Assembly (NCBI GenBank): GCA_027596075.1
Contig: JADGJC010000083.1
Coordinates: forward strand, 1 to 64,000
DNA length: 64,000 nucleotides
Reading direction: 5' to 3'
Source of the DNA: Rhizophlyctis rosea
Lineage: Eukaryota; Chytridiomycota; Chytridiomycetes; Rhizophlyctidales; Rhizophlyctidaceae
The position numbers and the translations under genes are program-made. Numbering within the stretch: position 1 is the stretch's first letter; each line of letters starts with the position of its first letter. This document shows, piece after piece, positions 45,383 to 55,803 of this stretch. The notes under the pieces are model-generated. The model made no database searches and had not been told where the DNA came from. It worked only from the letters and a program-made list of their open reading frames with translations.

Positions 45383-46519
45383 TCATTGCAAATTTGCTCC
45401 CGCTTTAATCAGAACTCTTGCCGTTTCCGTTTGTCCCGCCCTACATGCAGCCAACAAATAGGCCTCCCGCCCCCGCACATGAATGTCCGTCCCACTACTA
45501 GTAGCAATCTCACCATCTCCGTATGCCCGCATCGTGCTGCGTCCCGCAATGGCTGACCGTGTTTAATTCTGGCCAGTCCCTTCCCACCATGATTGATGAA
45601 AGGCCTTACTAAGTCGACATGGCCGCTATTGCAAGCTTCAATGAAAGTCTCCCCGTTCCGCGACCGCACATCTGCTCCGAATTGTATAAGCACCTTCACC
45701 ATCTCGATCTGGCCGCCTGTCACCGCAGTTGCCAACGCCCAATCCCTATCCCTGTGAACGTTAACACCACCCTATAACAAAGCTGTGACCATTTTAACGT
45801 CATCAGCGCGGACCGCTTCAACCAAAAAAGAAAATTCAGCACGTGCCCCCGCCTTCAACAGTTGTTTGACAATGTCGCTAAACCCCTCGACCCCGCTTAA
45901 ATGCCCCGTCAGCTTCCCATGAGTAGTGCGATTGAGCTTGCAACAATGCCACAACCGTATGGGTATGTCCATTGATGGCCGCTTGTAGCAAAGCCCCGGA
46001 GCCGGCAACGGTTGTTCCTGATCTCAGCAAAATTTTGATGATTTCCAGGTGACCGTTGGAAGCAGCTACCAATAGGGCTGTGTGTTTTTGGTAGTGTACA
46101 TGTGCCCCTGGAGCAAGGAGAAGCTCAACCGCGCCGACATGTCCATGTTTGCATGCGGTGAGTAGCAGCCGGTCAAGGGATTCAGGTCGCGCAACGTCAA
46201 GGGCAAAGCGTAGCAGCTCCACGTGACCGTACTCTGCACTGAGTTCATGGTGCTTGAGTATGCTGTGGAAGGCCGCGTCGGGCAAGAGAAATTGGATCAC
46301 TTCGAAATGATTGTTTCGGGCAACCCAGTCCCAGCAGTTCGTGAAATGCCGATAGTGGAGTCGCCACGAGCATTCCGCTCGGACGAGATCCTTTGGACGG
46401 ATGGCGTGACGTAAGGAACGACAGCATGCACGTAGCCGTTGGTTGCTCGTTGGATGATTTCACTGAGTGATGCTTTGGCAGAGTTCCGTCGGCAACAGTT
46501 GAAGGTACTTGCGGGTCAT
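45383..46519 (-). pseudogene. Decayed F-box-like / ankyrin-repeat gene
   Basis: Protein-level similarity to an F-box-plus-ankyrin protein runs across three frame segments. From an ATG at 46519 the frame reads MTRKYLQLLPTELCQSITQ (F-box-like), then an in-frame TGA at 46462-46460. The same frame continues as NQRLRACCRSLRHAIRPKDL and into ankyrin repeats (ESLDRLLLTACKHGHVGAVE, HTALLVAASNGHLEIIKILL, LLQAAINGHTHTVVALLQA). Near 45905 it shifts frame to FSDIVKQLLKAGARAEFSFL, with an in-frame TAG at 45774-45772 where repeats expect a residue. It goes on with AVTGGQIEMVKVLIQFGADV and GHTEMVRLL. Near 45500 it shifts back to GREAYLLAACRAGQTETARV, ending LIKAGANLQ and TGA at 45385-45383. Two stops and two shifts argue for a dead gene. 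An intron cannot easily explain all four. A TATA-like TATAAATA lies 227-234 nt upstream. Confidence 0.75.
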
Positions 46520-46745
46520 ATCGAGACTGGTCCGCGACTGATGTGGGGGGAAGAATACAGCAGTGAGAACGAGAGTTGGAAACAGGAAATAGACAGACCT
46601 CACACAGGACAAACTCATATACCTTGGCCTTCTACGTGTGCTTGTTCCTCTGATGAAACGCGTAGATAGTAGCTTTCAAACGAAAATCTGACGATGTTGG
46701 TTGGAAAAGAAGATGGTTTGGGAAAGAAGGTTGGCGAAAGATTGA

Positions 46746-46753
46746 TATTTATA
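46746..46753 (-). promoter_or_regulatory. TATA-box-like element upstream of the ankyrin pseudogene
   Basis: On the minus strand this reads TATAAATA. It lies 227-234 nt upstream of the ATG at 46519, a relic or still active core promoter of the decayed gene. It is the same octamer as that upstream of the hydrolase gene. Confidence 0.3.
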
Positions 46754-46902
46754 GATCGATGCGGCTAAACGTCGCATCAGCAGCTAACCAAGCTAAGCCC
46801 TCCAAACTCATGAAGAACAAAACCGACTTTCTCCTCTTTCTCCCACTCTAAAGTCCAGAAAGATTTACCACGGCCAACCCGAAAGTCCTTGTTCGGCGCA
46901 GG

Positions 46903-47697
46903 ATGGAGCCAGATATCACCAAATTAAAGGTCTCTGTGCCGGAAGACCCAACACCCCCACCGACTCGCAAACCCGCTCCCCCCGCACAACCCCCAACAAC
47001 CTTTCACACCCCCAAAACATACGGCTGGACATTCGACCCTTCAATACCCACAGACGAAAACTACATCGACCTATCCTGCGTCATAGCGCGCAGCTCAATC
47101 TCTCTCAAAGGCCACATGGGAGCCCTCATAGTCCGCCCAGCACCAGAAGACACAAACCCACCCACAAAAGAAGGCACAGTCCTCTGCATCGGAACAAATA
47201 CACCCATCTTCCCACCATCAGAAGGCAAAACCCTGCGTCACAGTGCCGAAATCCACGCCGAGGTTTCGTGCATAAGTCAGGCTGCGAGAGAAGGCATCCC
47301 ACTCCATGGAGCCACAATGTACATTACTTTCCCACCATGCAAGGTAAACATTCTTCCATTGATGACATCGATTGCCATCAAAAAATACTTGCCTACATGA
47401 AAGCCTCAACTGTAGGAATGTTTCATGGTCATCATCTACGCCGGCATCAAACGCATCGTGTTCCGCAAGACAATGCGATTCGAGAATGTGCTACAAGTGG
47501 CAAAATGGTGGAACGTCGAACTGGTGGAGGGAGACAACATCGAAGCTGATTTGCGGAGCGTGGAGCGTGTGAATGCTTGCGTTGCACGATACTATCAATC
47601 CCTCGGTTTGGACGAGAAGGGAAGGGCTCTTGGGAGTGAAGAGGGTGGACAGGGGGAGCCGACGCACTCACCTTTGTTTCGGACCGTGAGAAAATAA
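46903..47697 (+). CDS. Cytidine/deoxycytidylate deaminase family protein
   Basis: A zinc-dependent deaminase of the CMP/dCMP type. Two exons, 46903-47343 and 47416-47697, join in phase to give 240 residues. The zinc site is complete: H-A-E in LRHSAEIHAEVSCISQAA and, across the splice junction, P-C-K-E-C in ITFPPCKECFMVIIYAGI; the catalytic Glu is in HAE. The start is a Pro-rich, probably disordered leader of about 45 residues. The second exon continues RIVFRKTMRFENVLQVAKWW. The fold suits dCMP deaminase (dUMP supply) or a relative acting on free nucleotides or tRNA; the exact substrate is open. It converges on the sorting-nexin gene with 220 bp between stops. Confidence 0.85.
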
Positions 47698-47918
47698 GCT
47701 ATCAGTACAAATGATTAAACGGAGCTGGCGTAGCGCTGCATCGGCATCTCGACGGCCGCGCACATCGACCATGTAAATAAACATGTAAATAAACAAAAGG
47801 CTGAAAATGCAGAAATGTAAAAGACAGACGATCCATAACGTGTCCACCAGTCCACCAATGAGGGAACGCCTGCACAAGTTAAAACCAACACCCCACCTCA
47901 AAAACGCTGCACATATAT

Positions 47919-50900
47919 TTACATCACCCCCGAACTATACTTTACATTATACACCACCCCCCCACCCTCCAACTCCGGAAAAAGCGCCAAAAAAACCTGA
48001 TCCATCAAACAATAAACAAGCTGCTGATTCAACCTCCGATTCTGAAACACACTCCAAAGCCTTACCGCCCCCCTTTTCGCATTCTGCTTGCCAACCATAT
48101 TCCCCAACACATCCGGGAGCAGCTCCGTCAACTTTTCCTGCGCTTCCGCTTTAGTTCGCCGGATATCTTCTGCAGAACGAGTAGTCCACTCCGTAGCCCA
48201 TTGTCCGTCCGGCCAATAAGCTTTGAGGACCCAGTCGAGACCGTAGGCGATATTTTCCTCCCCAACCGCCCATCTCAAGTTTTCCGAGATACGTTTCTCG
48301 ATGGTGTCGCCGAACAACTGTTGAAGCACCAATGCCACCGCCCGACGTCGGAGCCAGTTGTTCTTTTCGCGGAGTTCAAAGAGTTCGATGAAGAGTTCTA
48401 CGATGGCGTCCGTGGCGAGGCCGGAGCCGGATGCGGGGATGCCGGTTTTGTGGATGTCGATGCCGGCTACGGCTTGCATTTCTGCTGCTTTCATCATGGT
48501 GCTGGCTCCTGACGATAACGTACTAGAGGATGACGACAGCATTGAAGGAGCTCCCAGGGATGATTGTGCGGCGCTTCTTGTTTGTGGTGTTACGCTGAGG
48601 TTTGTTGAACCGCGCGTCCGTCCCATGAACGTCTCCAAAGATTCATCAGCATTAGGCGCCAAGTTCTTCGATCTTTGACCGGGATGTGCAAGACGCTGGG
48701 CTTCTACGCTCAGCAACGAGAGCACATCCGAATGGCAGATAAACTTCCGGAACTCCGTTGACCGACAGACATCTTCAAATGTCAGAAGTGCCTACAAATT
48801 TGCAGCATTCAAACCACGCCCATGAAACTCATCAAATTCCGCAACCATACCTGAATATACTTCTCCAACGCAACCTGTCGATCATCCACAATATCCTTCT
48901 TAAGCTTAAACATCCCCGTAAAGATCTTACTAGGAAACTCGACATGCCCCATCACAGGAAACTTCACTCTCAAAAGCTGGTGCAACGCAAAGAATTCCGA
49001 AAACCTCCTCGCAACCGTCCATTCCGACGCGGCTCCCTCACTGTTAACCACATGGACTTCCAAATGGTAAATAGCATAATCCTTCGTCCCGCCCTGTACG
49101 ATCTCCCCACTCACGATGGCGACGGTGGTCTTCCCCTGCAAATGAACATATGCATTTAGCAAACAGCCAACCAACATGAAATATCATCCAAAACCATACC
49201 GGCATAATAAGACCCTGCAACTCCGCCATCTCCAACTTCAACTTCTCCTCCTCCGCCGCCTCCAACTCAACCCTCAACCCCGTCCTCATCAACCCCAACT
49301 TCCTAATCTGCTCTACATCCCCTCCACCCTCCTTCAACCGCTGCATCTCCCCCTGCACCACCGCTCCCTCCCCCCTCAACCGCTCAATCTCCCGCTCCAA
49401 ATCACCCACCCTCTTCGGCATAACCACCATCGGCGCACCCTCCGCCTCAGAAGGCGGTGAAGGCGGTTCCGGCTCCCGATTTTCCAAAGACTCCATTCCA
49501 CTCAGATCTTCCTGCGACGAAAACGAAAAACTACTAGATGAATGTAAAGATAATTTGTCGCCGTCCATACCCCCTTTCTCTGGCAGCACTGGCTGAGACA
49601 TGGACCCCTTACGCAGCAATCTCGGAGGTTTCAGTCGTGGCTGTAGGTCGTTCTTATTTGGAGAAGGCCCTAACAAGGACTCCGCCGGTACCCCACCACC
49701 CATCGGAATGGACGCGCCATGATGCAACCCCGCCGGCGACCTTTCCATCTCCGCCGACGCACCATTGAACGTTTTGCTCGCATCAAGAGCCGAAAGCGTC
49801 AATTGGGTAGTAACACTAACACGCTCTTTCATCCCTATCGTCATAAGCCCGGCACTGGACATCGACTTCGTAATCGAGGGCCGCCTCATTCCCCCTCCTA
49901 CCCCTCCCTTCTCAAACGACCGCCGCCGAACCGTATCAAGCTCCGCCTTCGACGACACCTTCTCAAGTGACGTCTTCTCCAACGACGTTTTAGACGGCGA
50001 AGTAGGCGATTCCGATTCAGAGTTGCTATCATCTACAGTAGGCGGCACTTTGATCTCGGTAGTAACCCTCATGGACGTCATATCCGCCGAACGTGACCTG
50101 CGCACCCTTAGAGAAAGCCGCTTTTTCGTTTCCCGTAGTTTGCGACCGAAGTTGGGTGACCCAAAGGCGTTCTCTTCACTTCTTAGAATGGCCTCCAGTT
50201 CCCCTTCGACGTTTTCGCTTGTATCCCGCCGAACAGGTCCTTCTATATCTAAGATATCTTCCTGCGACTTTTGCTCCTCTGTTGACAGACCGCCTTGTTC
50301 ATCCCGTTTCTTCTTTCTGAAAACCTTCAACAACATCGACTTCCTGTTCCGCGTCCCCTTCACATCTTCCACATACTCCCCGCTCAATTGAGATACAAGG
50401 TCACTCGGACTACGAGATCGACCAGATTCCTCCCCAGTTCTACCTACGACATTCTCAATATTATCTTCCAAGTGATACGATCCCAGCATACCAGCAGGAG
50501 AACCCACTTCCGCCTCAGCATAATAAGAGCTCTCCAAAAAGCTCGCATAATCAGTCTCCTCCATCTCCCTAAAAATCTCATGCTGCGCCGCAAATATCGC
50601 CCCAAGTATCTGAGAAGACGCCACCTCCCCCTCTCCCCACGCCCGTCCCGCACACTCATCCAGCTGCTGCCGTAAAGCATCGGATATATCCACCTTGTGC
50701 GAAGAATCCGGGAACAAGTAGTCTCTACATATACGTAGCGCACTGTCGTTGAGAAGTTCCAGATCTGCCGGCGTGTTGACGATTTTCTCGAAATCTACGT
50801 CGAATTCGATGTCGTCTAAGGCGTCTGGGGACAGGATGCTGCGGAGGCTGTTGACGCTCATCCAGAAATGAAGGACGTGGATGCGGTTCGTCTGATCCAT

Positions 50901-52449
50901 GTATTCCATGAACGCTCCAAGTAGTTCGGGAGTGTCCAAAATGGCGCCAAGAGAAGGGGCTTGATCTACACTCCCAGGTACTGGTGCCTATCAAGGCGCA
51001 ATTGAACATATGTTTTTGCATCATGGCCCGTCAGGTGCTGGAATGGTTACCTTGAACCGTCCATTCAGAAATGATATCCGCTTATCAATTCTTCTATGAG
51101 CGAGCAGCAGTCTGCTAATATACACCCTCGTATCCGACACCCTCACACCATTGATGATATCTCCGGCCTGGCAGTTGGCTTCGTATGAAATTTAGCAAAT
51201 GGCCCTCTTGAGATACATGTAAAAGGACATAATTGCAGTAGGTTACCAATTTCAGTCTTCTTCCTCTGAATTTCAATAGATAATGCGTCCCTGATCTTCC
51301 CCGCATCAATCAAGCTTTCGCATGTTTTGATGAGCTTCAAGAATTCATCGTACGACCGTAGACGGGGAATCGCTTCACGGAGTCCGCTTTCCATTTGGTC
51401 CAAGGCATTCTGACGTTCCAACGCATCGCGGATTTTTGTCATCAAATTCCTAGTGCAAAGCGTTAGACATTTCCAACATAGTGGCGAAGGTTGAGAAGAC
51501 GGTTGAGCTTACTCTTCACGTTGGATAATGCTCTCTGTCTAGTTGATATGATCATTCAGACATGCGACATAATTTTGGCATCGAATGCATATGAACATAC
51601 CAACATAGCGATAGTTCTGTTCCAGAAGTCCGGATCCGAGAAACTCTCCGCCATCGGTTGTAGAATTCTGCAGACCAAGATTTCCCGTAGTATCGTCGAG
51701 AAGACTTTGCTATTGACGTCAGGTGTTGAACATATCATCGGAATGACCCGATCCATCACTGTTCGCAGGTAGGTCTGCTCAAGAGGCAGGGTGGGCCTCG
51801 GCTGAGCAGTGATGGCAGGATGCAATGCACCATTAAGGTAGTACTTTGCCATCTGACAGTCGGCTTTATCTTGGTCTGCTGTCGTTCGTCGAACCCGTTC
51901 ACCCCTCAAAAGTCGTTCAGCTCGGTGGCATTCGGTAACGTGAGCGGTCCAAAGTGGAAGCACTTTCGACACGTAGAGTTGCACGACATCGACGTGTTCT
52001 GCTCGCCTTTTCAAATTAATAGCTACCGTAAAGAGCAACGCGTCGACTCGTGACAGGAATACGGGTTCGGGACTGATAATCGGGTACCATGACCGCACAA
52101 AGTCACGGCTGACTTTTTCAAGCAGGTCATCGCTCAGGCGCTGGATACGTTCGCTGCGAATGAATATGGGTGGTAGATATGGAACTGCCTCCTCCGCACG
52201 GGATTGTAGATATGCAGACCACGCGTCGTCGTCAGTGTGGGGTAGTGCGGCCAGGCGTTCCGCTACTATGGTTGCGTGGGCGGCGTGGCCGGTAGCGTAC
52301 AGCTTCTTCTTCTCACCAGGTGTAGCCTTTACCGCTGAGTACCAAGCATAGATAAACAATAATGCTATGACTACAAAAAGGTAAAAGCCGATACTATATA
52401 AGAGGTGCCACGCCCATAACACCACCGTCTTCAGGACGACCAAAGCCAT
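47919..52449 (-). CDS. Mdm1 / SNX13-14-25-type sorting nexin (TM-PXA-RGS-PX-Nexin_C)
   Basis: This class sits in the ER membrane and tethers it to vacuole/lysosome or lipid droplets. The ATG at 52449 starts a membrane hairpin (LLYSIGFYLFVVIALLFIYA). The PXA domain follows (YLPPIFIRSERIQRLSDDLL, PLEQTYLRTVMDRVIPMICS, TILREILVCRILQPMAESFS). The RGS domain is at ~50940-50480 (PELLGAFMEYMDQTNRIHVL with HFWMSVNSLRSIL). A long Ser-rich linker and coiled coil lead to the PX domain (TKDYAIYHLEVHVV, WTVARRFSEFFALHQLLRVK, FPSKIFTGMFKLKKDIVDDR), which binds phosphoinositides. The C-terminal Nexin_C domain ends with LWSVFQNRRLNQQLVYCLMD and a TAA at 47919. Domain order is the full canonical set, and introns are few. 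Its start lies 535 bp from STK19, in divergent orientation. Confidence 0.92.
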
Positions 52450-52984
52450 TTGCCCATTGCGACCTGCTTAGCTCGGTGAAGGGTTGTATATGTGGACCTG
52501 CGGTGAAAATAAGCAAGAGGGCAACTTCCAAAGCGAGAAGGTGGTCTCTTACCAAGCACGGTGCCCTGTGACAGATCTGCCTATCGCGTTGCTGTTCGTG
52601 ATGGCGAGCTTTGGTTGTAAGAGAGGACAGTGAGGAAAGGGCAGGCAGAGGGTATTGGGTAACGGATTCCCGGGACGCGCCTCATAAGCCACCTCGTACC
52701 CTCGTGGTAAACGCCACATCACAAATGAATGCGCAGCACCACAAGTGCACTACAAGCAGATGCATGGTGACTGGTCCCTCTTCACGTCCTTCTTCAGGTC
52801 TTTCTTTCCAGAACCACTTGTCTTCCTTCCCGCCTACCTTATTTTACTCTTCAGACCTACCGAAGCAGTCTTCTGCAGACCCAAGCGTTAGGGGTGGAAC
52901 ATACCTCAGTCGCGTTTGGTGCGTCTCTCGATATCCACTCGTGAGGCCGAATTCGTGCACTTATCGCGAGGTTTCTGGCTCCAA
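52450..52984. promoter_or_regulatory. Divergent upstream region of the Mdm1-like and STK19 genes
   Basis: The region holds both promoters. A frame at 52611-53156 crosses it but has no family resemblance and overlaps the STK19 start, so it is not called. No TATA box stands out. Confidence 0.35.
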
Positions 52985-54345
52985 ATGCCACCAAAACGGA
53001 AACCCTCCCCGTCCCGGACCAAGACACCAACCATCCTATGGGAATCAATTCCAAACTCCCATATCAGCTCCCTCCTCGCTACACATACCTCCAGACCGAC
53101 TCTTCCCAATCGAACCCATTCCGCACCGTCCGCTTCCCTACAGAGATTTTCCATAAACCCTTCGTTCACTCGAACACACAGCTCACCCTCCCAAACCTCA
53201 GTTGTCCGAGTCCAAAAAAGCAGCCAGCAGCTTGAAACGCCAATCACGGATTTAGCCGGTGTATCCACCCCCACCCTGAAAGCCATCATCGCAGTCCGCA
53301 ATCTCATGCCCACCAGTTTCCCTCCGGTAGTGCTGATCGCGCAAGTATATTGCGTAGTGGGAGACCACACTCGTGTTGACATGGAACTCGCCGATCTATG
53401 TCGAAGCGGGACTGTTCGAAGATTCGTACGCGCGGGGAATGTGAAAGAGGGTTGTGTGATGCTGTCATGCGATTACTCGGATCAAATCATGCAGCTCGCG
53501 AATGGCAGGGATGCACAACGTGCAGAGATACAAGGACCGGCTGACGATGGCAACGTGTCCGATGATGAGCCTGTTGAAAAGAGTAGGGCTAAGAGACGTA
53601 GGCATTCGCTTGAAGAAAATGAATCAGGGGCACAAGCTGGATCATCGCGATCTGGAGACACAGCAGCGACATCAGCATCAGGAGGGGAATCTATATATGG
53701 TGAATACGCTACAAATTTCTGTCTGAGAAAAGCTTCCAGTTGACATTGCGTGTGGAATGCAGAAAGATTCAACGTCCTCATCCAATCCCATGTCCGCGAA
53801 GAGCTATCAATTAGTCACGACGAGCTAATCGACATAGCAAACGCAACAGACCAAGACATCAGGTAACCTTACACACCCTTCCCCACCACCCAACACCATA
53901 ACAACTCCTCGCCCCCAACAGCACCCTAGTATCCTCCGGCTTCCTCACAATCCAATCCTCAACAACATACTACTTCTCCGTCCGCAACATCGGATCCTTC
54001 TGGTCCCACTTTCACAAATCTCGAAACGAACTTCTCTCTATCTTGAAGCGAGCCAAGTTCCAGGAAATGCAGGAACGGTTGTTACTGGAACGGAAGTTGA
54101 GGTATGGTGGAGGGTTGAGTGCGAAGTTGGTTGTGATGGAGCTTTTGGGGAGTGGTGTTGTTGCGAGGTGGGTGGTTGTGTGGAGAGTGATGGGGTGTTT
54201 GGGCTTTTTGCACAGGTTGATGGTACGTCGTGAGGAGAGGTGTACTCATATTTGTTTCTCAAGTGTGGAAACGCCGGTAGGATGTGTTATCAGGATTATC
54301 AAGAGGTTGGATGCGGAGTCTGTGAGGGAAGTGTTGAGGTGGTAG
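52985..54345 (+). CDS. STK19: STK19 (winged-helix repair protein)
   Basis: STK19 is a three-winged-helix DNA-binding protein that acts in transcription-coupled nucleotide-excision repair; it is not a true kinase despite its name. The ATG at 52985 gives MPPKRKPSPSRTKTPTIL, a basic disordered lead. Conserved blocks are STPTLKAIIAVRNLMPTSFP with PVVLIAQVYCVVGDHTRVDM, ELADLCRSGTVRRFV, FNVLIQSHVREELSISHDEL, SGFLTIQSSTTYYFSVRNIG with SFWSHFHKSRNELLSIL and AKFQEMQERLLLERKLRYGG. The last exon continues HICFSSVETPVGCVIRI to a TAG at 54343-54345. The intron before it (48 nt, from GTGGGT to GCACAG) is stop-free and a multiple of three. An acidic/basic insert (53550-53690) splits the second winged helix from the first. 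Confidence 0.88.
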
Positions 54346-54619
54346 GATGTGGTCGGTCTGTAGGAGACTTCCTGTCAGTAGTGTAAACAGTTGTTGCTTC
54401 CGGATCATGATGTGCAGTCAGTCAATAGCCGTCGCACAGATTGTAAATAACAATGTAAATAATATCATAAATTTCCAAACTCAGAAGAGATACCACTCCA
54501 TTAGACCCGCATCTTATCCAAAACCATCCCTCTATTGCATCTATATCATACATTGAGATTATATATACATCAGATTTACAAATCTGCCTATTGAGCATTC
54601 GCCTTCATCTTCCACCCTT
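54346..54619. other. Convergent 3' region
   Basis: This AT-rich spacer lies between the STK19 stop and the CX9C-protein stop. It holds 3' UTR-like sequence and nothing else I can recognise. Confidence 0.4.
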
Positions 54620-55427
54620 TACTGTGCCGGTTGCTCCTGTTGCGCTTGTTCCGCCATCTTCGCTCGCAGCTCCGCCGCCTTCTCCATCAGAAACATATCA
54701 TCCGCCAACATAGATATCTCCTTTCTCCGCTCATCCGACATCTTCTTTGCAGACGCATCGTAACCCAAATCCTCCATGAATTTCTATATGAAGTACCGAG
54801 CCAACATAAGTAATCGGCATCAACAACCCACCAGCAACATCCACTACTACTCCATACCTTCTGCTTCTCAACACACTTCTGATACTCCTCCTTCATCTCC
54901 ACACACTGCGTCTTCCAAAACGACCACCCTTTATTCCATTTACACAACTGCCACGCCAACTCCAAGTCAACGCAATTATGCTCTGCTGCGGCTTGTAGGT
55001 CGAGTTTGGCGACTTGACGCTTTTGGATGGCTTGACGGATGACTTCGCCCTCGGATTCGATTTGGCGTTTGAGTTGGGTTTGTTCTTCGGGGGTTTTGGG
55101 GGGGCCGGAGAGGGGGTAGTAGGGGTTTTTCCAGACCTATTGGGGGAGGGTTAGGAATTTGGTGAGGAGGTTTGACTGTGGGTTAGGACTTACTTCCGGT
55201 GTTACGTGTGGGATATCTCCTGTGGCTGTGGTTTCTGCGGTTGGTTTGGGGGGTTCGACGGGTTTCTGTGCGGTATTGGGTGGTGGAGTTGGTGATCCTG
55301 ATGGCTTTGAACCTGCCATGCCCAGGATCTCCAACAAATAGTTTCGACTGAGTGCATCGAAAACAGTCTGGCCCCAGCCTTTCCCGGAGTTGGACCCGTC
55401 GTTGGATGAGGAAGAGGGGCTTGCCAT
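54620..55427 (-). CDS. Twin CX9C (CHCH) mitochondrial protein
   Basis: The ATG at 55427 gives MASPSSSSNDGSNSGKGWGQ. Three exons encode a Pro/Thr-rich middle (PNTAQKPVEPPKPTAETTAT), then a helical region and a CHCH motif. The two Cys pairs are CVDLELAWQLC and CVEMKEEYQKC, each C-x9-C, as in the Cmc1/Cox17-like intermembrane-space proteins that are oxidised by Mia40. The C-terminus (KFMEDLGYDASAKKMSDER, ending QAQQEQPAQ) is a charged helix, and the stop is at 54620-54622. The function is probably cytochrome c oxidase assembly or another mitochondrial intermembrane-space task; the exact member is not identified. It starts about 375 bp from the PPR gene, in divergent orientation. Confidence 0.75.
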
Positions 55428-55803
55428 TATTGCGTGGTTGCGTGCTGTTGAGTATGGTACTTTCTTTGTTCAGTAAACGGAACCACGCGACGCCCGAAGA
55501 GATCGGACAGTGAAGAATTGGAGAGAGTAAACAAACGGGAAAGAGGAGTGGAGGTGGGTAGGCCTGAGTGAGTCATTCAGGCCATGTTGGGGGCACATGC
55601 AGCATGCAGTAAGCGTGGCGCGCACGGCTGTCAAGCCACTTGCCACAATTCATTGTTTACTCTTTGGCATTTGCACAATCCCACCGCACTTTGAGTGCCC
55701 TCTCTCAGCCTTCCTCAGATCGCTGCAGTATTGGAAACCATTACGGACTTCTGCTTTGGTGGTAGAAGTGCACAGTCGGAGCGGTCCCGTCAATCTCCCC
55801 GCA
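55428..55803. promoter_or_regulatory. Divergent upstream region of two mitochondrial-protein genes
   Basis: The CX9C-protein gene (minus) and the PPR gene (plus) diverge from here. An in-frame upstream ATG for the PPR gene occurs at 55597. No core element is evident. Confidence 0.35.

Noticed and set aside
52611..53156. Plus frame of 181 residues across the STK19 start
   Set aside because: It overlaps the STK19 first exon in another frame and looks like low-complexity Pro/Ser/Arg translation.
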